NCBI GenBank assembly: GCA_028690255.1
Contig: JAQVBP010000058.1
Location: 1-14,305, forward strand
Origin: Methanosarcinaceae archaeon
GTDB lineage: Archaea > Halobacteriota > Methanosarcinia > Methanosarcinales > Methanosarcinaceae
Direction: 5' to 3'
DNA length: 14,305 bases
The position numbers were made by a program, and so were the translations under genes. Positions 1 through 5,764 of this stretch are shown piece by piece; within the stretch, counting starts at the first letter, position 1, and every line of letters starts with the position of its first letter. Under the pieces are notes generated by a model, which worked only from the letters and a program-made list of their open reading frames with translations, had not been told where the DNA came from and made no database searches.

Positions 1-90
1 GTGAATGAAATCCCGTAGAATTTAAGGGAAATAATTTTAACGAAAGTGAATGAAATCCCGTAGAATTTAAGGGAAATGATTTTAACGAAA
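1..90. repeat. 45-bp tandem repeat, two copies, truncated at window edge
   Basis: Bases 1-45 and 46-90 are the same 45-bp unit with one difference (A at 33, G at 78). A third copy appears to begin at 91 (GTGAA) and then diverges. The array may continue left of the window. Each unit contains TCCC...GGGA arms that could form a weak stem. The plus strand has stops in all frames. One minus-strand frame stays open because 45 is a multiple of three, but nothing else suggests coding. Confidence 0.85.
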
Positions 91-152
91 GTGAACGGGT
101 ACAGGATTTATTGGCTACTGATTATCAGTGAGATTTTTTGGTTGGATATAAA

Positions 153-935
153 ATGGATAAAAAGGACGCAATATATACGGTTATCCTGGCAATTTCGCTC
201 TTTTCTCTTTCTTTACTGCTTTTTTCCCAGGGTATAACGAGTCTCTCCGTTTCCATTAAGGATGAAAAATCGTTTGCAGTTTCGGTCCCCTCTATGTTTT
301 CAATGAGCCATGTCCTTATAATGCTTTTTTTTACGGCAATCGGGTCCCACAGTTTTACCATTTTGGGCTGGGGACCGTTCACATCAAAAGAGCATATAAA
401 TTCCGGAAATAATTTTGAAGAATCTTTTTCCTCTTCATATGAGGATCTGCCTTCTCAAGACCCTTCCGAGTTTTTAGCTTCTCCTGCTTCTCAGGAGACA
501 TCTTTAGCTTCAGATGAAGCTCGGTCTCCGGCCTTCGAAAAATCCCCGCTTGCAGGCAGCATGTCTTCGAGTTCCGGCCCGGTCTCTTCCGTTCCCGGGC
601 CTTCGGCTCCTGCCTTTGAAAACCCTATTGATTCACATGAAGCGGCTGAATCCCCAATGACTGAATCTGATTTGCCTGTAGGCCAAAAGCCCTTTTCAAT
701 GAGCTTTGACAGGGCCGAACATAAAAAGAAGGTGGCCCTTGAAATCCTGCAGGGGGATGAAAAGGCCCTCTTTGTCATAATCTCTGAGAAAGAAGAAATC
801 CTCCAGAGCGACCTTGTTCTGGAATCCGGGTTTTCGAAGGTGAAGGTCAGCAGGGTGCTGCAAAAGCTTGAAAGAAAGTTCCTTGTTAAGAGAAAGCCTT
901 TTGGGAATACGAATAAAGTTATGCTGGCAAAGTGA
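153..935 (+). CDS. Membrane-anchored winged helix-turn-helix protein (putative regulator)
   Basis: The likely product has 260 residues. Two hydrophobic segments (about residues 5-30 and 47-70 from the ATG) should anchor it in the membrane. A long Ser/Pro/Glu-rich linker (about 85-185) follows, then a basic C-terminal domain (about 190-260). In that last domain, ILQSDLVLESGFSKVKVSRVLQKLE followed by a basic strand-like tail has the pattern of a MarR/DUF7343-type winged helix. This layout recurs in membrane-bound putative transcription regulators of methanogens and haloarchaea. I chose ATG 153 over an in-frame TTG at 138; neither has a strong ribosome site, so the start is uncertain. The gene converges on the iscU-like gene with a 56-bp T-rich spacer. 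Target genes and the sensed signal cannot be read from the sequence. The fold call is by pattern only. Confidence 0.75.
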   Translation: MDKKDAIYTVILAISLFSLSLLLFSQGITSLSVSIKDEKSFAVSVPSMFSMSHVLIMLFFTAIGSHSFTILGWGPFTSKEHINSGNNFEESFSSSYEDLPSQDPSEFLASPASQETSLASDEARSPAFEKSPLAGSMSSSSGPVSSVPGPSAPAFENPIDSHEAAESPMTESDLPVGQKPFSMSFDRAEHKKKVALEILQGDEKALFVIISEKEEILQSDLVLESGFSKVKVSRVLQKLERKFLVKRKPFGNTNKVMLAK

Positions 936-991
936 GCTTCTCTTTTGCAGTTTTCCTGCCGTGTCTTCCCTTTTTCTGCCGATTCTCTCTT

Positions 992-1627
992 TCATTCCGT
1001 AAACACGATTTCCACCCGTTTGACGTCCCAGAGGGCTTCCAGTTTTTCCACGATGTCCCCTTTGATGGCCGACGCAAACTGGTGGTCCGAAGGCAGGTCA
1101 ACGACCACCCTTACCACCCCGTCCTCCACTGAAGTCTTCAGTACAAGATCGGTCCGTATAACGTCGAGCCCGGTCAGGGGATTCATCACGTGCTTGAGCC
1201 TCCTCCTGACAACTTCCATGGTCGTGGGTTCCTTTTCGGTCACAAGGCCGTGCCGCTCTTCATAGTCCCGGATTGCCGAGCGCAGTCCCTCAACGGCAAG
1301 CACGGAACAGTGGGCCTTTATGGGGGGAAGCCCTCCCAGTTCTTCCGAGGCCTGCTTCCAGGTAATATTTTTGGCATCTTCCAGGCTTTTTCCCTTCGCA
1401 AGTTCGGTTATGACCGAGCCTGTGGCGATATTTGAGGCGCAGCCGTAGGACTCGAACTTCACGTCTTCGATTGTCTGGCTCTCCTGGTCCACCTTGAGGT
1501 AAACGGCGACCATGTCCCCGCAGGCCGGGCTTCCTTCAATGGATTTCCCGTCGGGGTTCTCTATTTTCCCCACATTTCTCGGGTGGCGGAAATGCTCAAG
1601 CACCTTTTCACTGTATGGAAACTTCAT
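992..1627 (-). CDS. IscU-type Fe-S scaffold fused to a C-terminal DUF59-like domain
   Basis: Residues 1-128 are a complete IscU/NifU N-terminal scaffold, which assembles [2Fe-2S]/[4Fe-4S] clusters in the cytosol. The ligand set is visible: Cys36 and Asp38 in SPACGD, Cys63 in YGCAS, and His106-Cys107 in KAHCS. Ordinary IscU ends near 128 residues; here about 80 more follow. Residues ~142-211 (HVMNPLTGLDVIRTDLVL...VKRVEIVF) resemble the DUF59/MIP18 fold found in SufT-like Fe-S maturation proteins, but the usual cysteine after the central strand is absent (LPSDHQF). ATG 1627 is preferred because GGGGAGGA lies about 8 bases upstream. An in-frame ATG at 1645 would add six residues but has its GGAGG only 1 base away. 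This is the last gene of the tusA-dsrE-iscS-like block, with a 91-bp gap after the iscS-like gene. Confidence 0.88.
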   Translation of the reverse strand: MKFPYSEKVLEHFRHPRNVGKIENPDGKSIEGSPACGDMVAVYLKVDQESQTIEDVKFESYGCASNIATGSVITELAKGKSLEDAKNITWKQASEELGGLPPIKAHCSVLAVEGLRSAIRDYEERHGLVTEKEPTTMEVVRRRLKHVMNPLTGLDVIRTDLVLKTSVEDGVVRVVVDLPSDHQFASAIKGDIVEKLEALWDVKRVEIVFTE

Positions 1628-1718
1628 CTTCTTTTTCCTCCCCATTCCTCCTTTCTGTTTTTCCTCCTAACCTTATTTCTTTTCTTCCCCATACCTCATT
1701 TTTTTCTTTTAGATACCT

Positions 1719-2888
1719 TCATTTCTTGCTAAGGGGGCTGATTTCCCTCAGGCGGGTCACCACTTCTTTTATGTTATCGATTATAGCGTCCGCATCTTCC
1801 GGCCGGTTATACCTTCCGAAGGAAATACGCACAGAGCCATGAGCTCTTTCGTGGTTCCCCCCGATTCCCATAATCACATGGCTTGCTTCCAGGGAACGGG
1901 AAAAACAGGCCGAACCCGTACTCACCGCAAAGCCCTTCATGTCCAGGTGCAGGGTAATCGACTCCCCCTCCACGTAATGGAAGGTCAGGTTAGCGTTCTG
2001 GGGCAGGCGAGGCTTCCGGCAGCCGTTCAGAGTCACATCCGGGATTTCGGAGAGTCCCCGCCCGATTACCCGGTCCCGCATGGCCTCAAGCTGCCGGGTC
2101 TCTTCGGGCGTTACCAGTTTGACGGCTTCTGCAAAGCCCACGGCGCCGGGGATATTCTCAACTCCTGCCCGCCGGTTTTCCTCCTGAAACCCCCCGTCCA
2201 TGAACTTATGAAGAGGAGGGGTTCCCTTCCGGATGAAAAGCCCCCCTATTCCCCTCGGACCGTGAAGGGTATGTGCCGAAAGGGTCACCAGGTCCACCGG
2301 CAGTTTTCCCACGTCCAGGGGCAGCCTGGTAAAGCTGTGAGTCGCGTCCGTATGTAAAAGGACGTCCTTTTCCTCACAGATTTTTGAAAGGGCCGCAAGG
2401 TCCTGAACCGTTCCGATCTCCTGGTTGGCCTGCTGAACCGAAACCAGGACCGTGTCTTCCCTTATGGCCCCTCCGAGGCTTTCCGGATCCACTTTCCCTT
2501 CCGGGTCCACGTCCAGATAAGTAACGTCAAACCCCTGTCTCTCAAGGGCCTTCGCCGTGTTCAGGACAGGAAAGTCCTCTATTCTGGAAACGATTATGTG
2601 CTTTCCCTTTTTGTCCCGAAGGGCCGAGGCCACCCCCTTGAGGGCCATATTACTCGATTCCGTGGCTCCCGATGTGAATACGATTTCTCCGGAGTTTGCC
2701 CCAAGTTTCGAGGCTATGTTTTCCCTGGCTTTTTCAAGCCCCTCTTTTGCCTCGATTCCCATAGAGTATCCGAATTCGGAAGTCGCTACCGCATAGGTAT
2801 CAAAAAAGTAAGGCTTCATTGCCTCAAGCACCCGCTCGTCCAGTCGGGTGCAGGCGCTGTTGTCAAGATAGGTTATATTTTCGTACAT
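1719..2888 (-). CDS. Cysteine desulfurase (IscS/NifS) homologue lacking the PLP lysine
   Basis: This 389-residue protein aligns over its whole length with IscS, a fold-type I aminotransferase-like enzyme that normally takes sulfur from cysteine. Conserved blocks are LDNSACT (8-14), FTSGATES (71-78), NQEIG (155-159), SAHTLHGPRGIGGL (204-217), ENRRAGVENIPG (237-248), STGSACFSRSLE (323-334) and SVRISFGRY (352-360). The mobile-loop persulfide Cys328 is present, as are Asn155 and Asp181. The PLP Schiff-base lysine (SxHK) is Thr207 (codon ACC, 2268-2270), the PLP-stacking His is Asp105, and the O3' Gln is His184. A normal PLP-dependent reaction is therefore unlikely; a structural or sulfur-accepting partner of IscU is the better guess. 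I recall that the Archaeoglobus fulgidus IscS crystallised with IscU is also reported to lack this lysine. ATG 2888 follows a GGGGAG site. The iscU-like gene lies just downstream. Confidence 0.92.
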   Translation of the reverse strand: MYENITYLDNSACTRLDERVLEAMKPYFFDTYAVATSEFGYSMGIEAKEGLEKARENIASKLGANSGEIVFTSGATESSNMALKGVASALRDKKGKHIIVSRIEDFPVLNTAKALERQGFDVTYLDVDPEGKVDPESLGGAIREDTVLVSVQQANQEIGTVQDLAALSKICEEKDVLLHTDATHSFTRLPLDVGKLPVDLVTLSAHTLHGPRGIGGLFIRKGTPPLHKFMDGGFQEENRRAGVENIPGAVGFAEAVKLVTPEETRQLEAMRDRVIGRGLSEIPDVTLNGCRKPRLPQNANLTFHYVEGESITLHLDMKGFAVSTGSACFSRSLEASHVIMGIGGNHERAHGSVRISFGRYNRPEDADAIIDNIKEVVTRLREISPLSKK

Positions 2889-2914
2889 TCCAACTCCCCA
2901 TATTCCTCGTACAT
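2873..2914 (-). other. 13-codon upstream ORF overlapping the iscS-like start
   Basis: The start region of the iscS-like gene is duplicated: a 14-bp block (TCGTACATTCCAAC on the plus strand) occurs at 2881-2894 and 2907-2920, offset by 26 bp. The upstream copy carries its own ATG (2912-2914) in another frame. It reads 13 codons (MYEEYGELECTKI) to TAA at 2873-2875, overlapping the real start at 2888. It could tune translation of the iscS-like gene or be an accident of the duplication. Nothing supports a functional peptide. Confidence 0.3.
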
Positions 2915-2931
2915 TCCAACCCCCCTCAAAT

Positions 2932-3369
2932 TCAGATAAAAAGTGTTATGCTGGCGTCCCTGGCTTCCTGTATGTAAGTCCCGACGGCCCCCCAGTCGTC
3001 CACCCAGTCCGTCCGAAGTTCCTCTTTCTTAATTCCCATGATTTCCATGGTCATCTCACAGGCAATGATCTTCCCTCCAAGTTCCTTAAAATCCTCCATT
3101 AATTTTTCAAGGGAAGCAACATTTGCCGCTTTCATCCTTCCCTCAATCATTTTTTTCCCCAGCCCCAGCATGTGCATCCTGGAAAGCGGACCCTTTTCAA
3201 GTTCGCCTTTTTTGAGCCGCATAAGCCCCCAGAAGGTGAAGTATACGGAGACCTCCATCCCCATTGCAAGAGCCCCGTTTCCTATTATAAGTGCACTGTA
3301 AAATTTGTCCATGTCCCCGCTGTGAAGTACTATAACCGCTTTCTCAGGCTTAAGCTCCTTTTCAGGCAT
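2932..3369 (-). CDS. DsrE/DsrF-like sulfur-relay protein
   Basis: The 145-residue protein has the DsrE/F (peroxiredoxin-like) pattern: a first strand KAVIVLHSGDMDK (10-22), an alpha/beta core with VSVYFTFWGLMRL (40-52), and GGKIIACEMTMEIMGI (98-113) with one cysteine, Cys104, at the site used for persulfide transfer in DsrE-type proteins. Residues 114-145 complete the fold (ELRTDWVDDWGAVGTYIQEARDASITLFI). There is no signal peptide or membrane helix, so it is cytosolic. The family passes sulfur between carriers such as TusA and acceptors. Genes on either side are a TusA-like protein (56-bp gap) and a degenerate IscS (43-bp gap), which fits a relay. ATG 3369 follows a GGGGG tract 6-7 bases upstream. 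The exact subfamily (DsrE2 versus others) is uncertain. Confidence 0.85.
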   Translation of the reverse strand: MPEKELKPEKAVIVLHSGDMDKFYSALIIGNGALAMGMEVSVYFTFWGLMRLKKGELEKGPLSRMHMLGLGKKMIEGRMKAANVASLEKLMEDFKELGGKIIACEMTMEIMGIKKEELRTDWVDDWGAVGTYIQEARDASITLFI

Positions 3370-3390
3370 TTAGTATCCCCCTTCAATGTC

Positions 3391-3430
3391 CTGCTCTTTA
3401 TCCCCTGCTCTTTATCCCCTGCTCTTTATC
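3391..3430. repeat. 14-bp tandem repeat, nearly three copies, across the tusA stop codon
   Basis: The unit CTGCTCTTTATCCC (plus strand) is repeated at 3391-3404, 3405-3418 and 3419-3430, the last copy lacking two bases. The third copy contains the end of the tusA-like gene including its TAA (3426-3428). The repeat therefore seems to have grown from the 3' end of tusA into the tusA-dsrE spacer. On the coding strand each copy presents GGGATAA. Confidence 0.85.
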
Positions 3431-3653
3431 TTCGGATCTTAATCTCCCATTCCTTTCCTCCTTCTTTATCCTCGATCCCGAGCACTTCAAGTCCCAGGGC
3501 CTCGCAGGCCATAGGGATTTCTTTTTTGGATGCCGGATGCGTCCCTTTTACCAGCACTAGGTCCCCGGGAGAGGCTTTTCGAAGGGCTTTTCTGCACTCC
3601 ACAAGCGGTACCGGGCAGGTCTCTCCCCGAACGTCTATTTCTACTTCTGTCAT
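3426..3653 (-). CDS. TusA/SirA-family sulfur carrier protein
   Basis: The 75-residue protein matches TusA (SirA/YedF/YeeD family) in length and motif. The signature RGETCPVPLVECRKAL (9-24) holds the CPxP box with the persulfide-carrying Cys13. Then come GDLVLVKGTHPASKKEIPMACEALG, the usual helix-strand pair, and a C-terminal strand EWEIKI. TusA proteins carry sulfur as a persulfide for tRNA thiolation, molybdenum cofactor or dissimilatory sulfur pathways. A second cysteine, Cys43, lies in the last helix. It heads the block with dsrE-like, iscS-like and iscU-like genes, and is followed after 56 bp by the dsrE-like gene. ATG 3653 has AAAGGA directly upstream and a G-rich run before that. An A/T box at 3668-3677 is too close to the ATG for a standard promoter, so the transcription start is unclear. 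Confidence 0.9.
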   Translation of the reverse strand: MTEVEIDVRGETCPVPLVECRKALRKASPGDLVLVKGTHPASKKEIPMACEALGLEVLGIEDKEGGKEWEIKIRR

Positions 3654-4120
3654 GTCCTTTCCCCCAGATTTAAATAACTTTTCTTAATTTTTCAGCCACA
3701 TTTTCATGGTCGGTAAAAGTGTTAAAGTGATTTTTCAGGGTTGGTTATGAGGGTATGGTCCTCACCGCATATAGCCACGAGCGTAATTAATGCGACAAAA
3801 AACGATGTGTAATCAAGCAATTTATGTCGCATCAAATGCAGGCGTGACTATATGTCAAGAAACGCAAAAACGGAGACATCTTCATATATTTTAATGGTAG
3901 ACAGTTTCCCTGATATTATTTTGCAAAACAGGTAGTCGTCTCTCATGAATTTCCCCCATATACTTTTTAGGGGCAGAGTTATATTAGATTTCTGTTTCCG
4001 GATTTCTGTGCCGAGCAGAAATTTTTACACGGGAAGAGAAATCCTGCTAATCCAGGCTTAATAAAAACATTTTTACCAACGGCAGTTCATATTTCATTAA
4101 GTAAAATCAAATACTTTACA
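3654..4120. other. Gene-free region between the tusA block and the DUF5518-like gene
   Basis: I see no credible ORF here. The stretch is AT-rich and must hold the promoter of the minus-strand sulfur block at one end and that of the DUF5518-like gene at the other. It contains an inverted repeat at 3787-3835 (listed separately) and a TATA-like stretch near 3885-3895. No tRNA-like fold was recognised. Confidence 0.5.
3787..3835. repeat. Inverted repeat with 11-bp arms (TTAATGCGACA / TGTCGCATCAA)
   Basis: The arms are 3787-3797 and 3825-3835, 10 of 11 bases complementary, with a 27-bp spacer. The right arm extends to a 13-mer (3824-3836) that recurs exactly, on the other strand, at 8832-8844. 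It may be a protein-binding site or the end of a small mobile element. Confidence 0.55.
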
Positions 4121-4182
4121 GGGCCTGTCTGCTGAAACAGGTCCTTTGAAGAAGGCTTTCTCGGGAAATATCCTGGAGAAAA
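4121..4182 (+). promoter_or_regulatory. Structured leader upstream of the DUF5518-like gene
   Basis: Arms GGGCCTGT (4121-4128) and ACAGGTCC (4137-4144) form an 8-bp stem with one G-U pair and an 8-base loop. A second possible stem pairs TTTCTC with GAGAAA shortly after, around 4157-4180. A T-rich run (ttattatttttatt) follows, then the ribosome site GGAGGA at 4209-4214. Stem, T-run and ribosome site in this order could be an attenuator-like leader or a small RNA end; this is inferred from pairing by eye. Confidence 0.3.
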
Positions 4183-4224
4183 CCCTGTTATTATTTTTAT
4201 TACAATAAGGAGGACTGAATAAGA

Positions 4225-4581
4225 ATGGGTGAAGTTTTTAAAGGCGCAGGAGTCGGACTGATCTGCACAATAATTTTCTATTTTATTCCCGCGGTAAACG
4301 CGTTTGCTCCTTTTCTTGGCGGACTTCTGGGAGGGTACGTGGCTGACGGAGGAGTCGAGGGCGGGCTTAAATCCGGGGTTTTGATGACCCTTCTTATGAT
4401 AATCCCCGGCTTTTTGCTTGCCGGAATCCTTGCGGCGGCTCTCGGGGAAATCCCTGTGCTGGGGGGCCTCGTGGCAGCTTCTGCCCTGATTATTACCCTG
4501 GCCATTGTCGCCCACACGGCGGTGCTGGGAATAATCGGCTCGATAATCGGGGCCCTGCTGGTGGAAAAAAGGATGGCCTGA
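4225..4581 (+). CDS. Small multi-pass membrane protein, DUF5518-like
   Basis: The 118-residue protein is almost wholly hydrophobic. Its helices are near residues 5-40 (with a GGLLGGYVADGG turn), 48-72 and 78-113. The Gly-rich FLGGLLGGYVADGGVEGGLKSG segment matches my recollection of the DUF5518 family of small archaeal membrane proteins, common in Methanosarcina and haloarchaea. Its function is not known. ATG 4225 has a clear AAGGAGGA ribosome site 10 bases upstream. A structured leader precedes the gene and a 70-bp repeat follows its stop. Confidence 0.8.
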   Translation: MGEVFKGAGVGLICTIIFYFIPAVNAFAPFLGGLLGGYVADGGVEGGLKSGVLMTLLMIIPGFLLAGILAAALGEIPVLGGLVAASALIITLAIVAHTAVLGIIGSIIGALLVEKRMA

Positions 4582-4606
4582 CCGTCGGATCGCTGATAAG
4601 GTCTGT

Positions 4607-4710
4607 TCGGAAGCCTGAGTTTTCTGAAGGGTAATACCCCCAGTAACCGACCTTCCCTAAATCGTTCGTACGCTGATCGGAAGCCTGAGTTTTCTGAAGG
4701 GTAATACCCC
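4607..4710. repeat. Direct repeat, 34 bp identical, 70-bp period
   Basis: A 34-bp block starting TCGGAAGCCTGAGTTTTCTG occurs at 4607-4640 and again, identical, at 4677-4710. The period is 70 bp, so this is about 1.5 copies of a 70-bp unit. Each block ends in GGGTAATACCC, a small palindrome. It lies just after the DUF5518-like stop codon and before the AIM24-like gene, with no run of T suggesting a terminator. The rest of 4582-4821 holds only an AT-rich promoter-like stretch (4740-4800). Confidence 0.85.
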
Positions 4711-4821
4711 TGACAACTCTGTTCTTTAATTGCCAATAACCCATACTTTTTTATTTTAATAATTCTGTATTTTGTATGTTCTTTATTTTTTAATCCGATT
4801 TCAAAACGATGAGGGCTTCAC

Positions 4822-5649
4822 ATGGAGAAACAGTTTTATGAAAATGTCAATGTAATCGATTCCGTCGAAAAGGACGGGTTTAAAGTTGAAATCCTTGAGT
4901 ACAAAGATCTTAAAGGCAGCAAGGACGCCTCTCTTGCTGAAGAGCTTTTCTATGTCCGGAATGCCGGTATGGCTTTGAAACAGGTCAAGGTAACCCTTGA
5001 GGACAGCGCCTTAATAACCGAGGCCGGAGCCCTGTACTTCCATAAAGGAAACATTGAGGCTGCCGCAAACGTAGGGGGTATGGGCGGGCTTGCCAGGAAG
5101 CTGATAAAAAACAAGCTGACAAACGAATCGACCTTTAACCCCATGTACAGGGGGTCAGGCGAGGTCTTCCTTGAGCCGGGGTTCGGCCATTTCATCATCC
5201 TCGAACTTGAAAATGACTCCATTGTCGTTGACAAAGGGCTTTTCTATTGCTGTGATAAGGGGCTTGAGGTCGGGGTCGCAACCCAGAAAAACCTATCTTC
5301 GGGTTTCCTCGGAGGAGAAGGCTGGTTCCAGACAAAAATCAGTGGGAGCGGGGTCTGTGTGCTGGAAATCCCTGTGCCTCTGGAAGAGATCCTCAAATAT
5401 GAACTGGAGGATGAAAGGCTTCAGGTCGATGGAAATTTCGCACTGCTCCGTTCGGCTTCCGTAAAATACAGCGTAGCCAAATCAAGCAAGGCCCTCATCG
5501 GGGCCCTTACGAGCGGGGAAGGCCTCCTGCAGACCTTTGAAGGCACGGGCAGGGTCTGGCTTGCTCCCACACAGCCCGTTTACGGGCGGCTGAAAGAGGA
5601 CATCACAGAGCTTGCCCAGGCCGGAAAATACCTCAACAACCCTGCCTGA
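4822..5649 (+). CDS. AIM24/TIGR00266-family protein
   Basis: The 275-residue protein fits the AIM24 family (TIGR00266), beta-rich proteins widespread in prokaryotes and in mitochondria. Their biochemical role is unsettled. Recognisable elements are ALITEAGALYFHKGNIEAAANVGG (43-67), RGSGEVFLEPGFGHFIILEL (near 110-130), IVVDKGLFYCCDKGLEVGVATQKNL (near 133-158), GGEGWFQTKISGSGVCVLEIPVPLEEI (near 163-190) and the closing LLQTFEGTGRVWLAP. The third element is the typical region where the family has a short strand and acidic or Cys turn. There is no signal peptide. ATG 4822 follows GAGGG (4811-4815). Twin hairpins and a T-run follow the stop and may end the transcript. Confidence 0.85.
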   Translation: MEKQFYENVNVIDSVEKDGFKVEILEYKDLKGSKDASLAEELFYVRNAGMALKQVKVTLEDSALITEAGALYFHKGNIEAAANVGGMGGLARKLIKNKLTNESTFNPMYRGSGEVFLEPGFGHFIILELENDSIVVDKGLFYCCDKGLEVGVATQKNLSSGFLGGEGWFQTKISGSGVCVLEIPVPLEEILKYELEDERLQVDGNFALLRSASVKYSVAKSSKALIGALTSGEGLLQTFEGTGRVWLAPTQPVYGRLKEDITELAQAGKYLNNPA

Positions 5650-5707
5650 GATGGGTGGTCCTGTTTCTTTGCTGAAGAAGCATTAACTTTAACTTTCACG
5701 CAGAGTC

Positions 5708-5764
5708 CCCTTCCTCGCCTCCGAAGGGTAGCTCCCTCGCCTCCGGGAGCTTCTCTGATTTTTT
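5708..5764 (+). terminator. Twin hairpins with identical loops plus T-run; terminator or small RNA
   Basis: Hairpin 1 pairs CCCTTC (5708-5713) with GAAGGG (5723-5728). Hairpin 2 pairs AGCTCCC (5730-5736) with GGGAGCT (5745-5751). Both loops contain the same octamer TCGCCTCC (5715-5722 and 5737-5744) although the stems differ. A run of six T (5759-5764) follows. It can serve as the AIM24-like gene's terminator. The shared CCTCC loop complements a GGAGG ribosome site, so a regulatory RNA is possible. Confidence 0.45.

Noticed and set aside
1..90. CRISPR array
   Set aside because: The 45-bp units abut with no spacers between them.
1627..1645. Upstream ATG 1645 as the start of the IscU-like protein
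   Set aside because: The GGAGG before it is only 1 base away, while ATG 1627 has a well-spaced GGGGAGGA and gives the usual IscU N-terminus MKFPYSEKV.
3668..3677. A/T box as promoter of the sulfur block
   Set aside because: It lies only about 15-24 bases from the tusA ATG, yet that ATG has a ribosome site, so a start point inside the gene would be needed.
3172..3687. 171-codon plus-strand ORF over dsrE-like and tusA-like genes
   Set aside because: It lies opposite two clearly recognised genes; its residues are the low-complexity type typical of an antisense frame.
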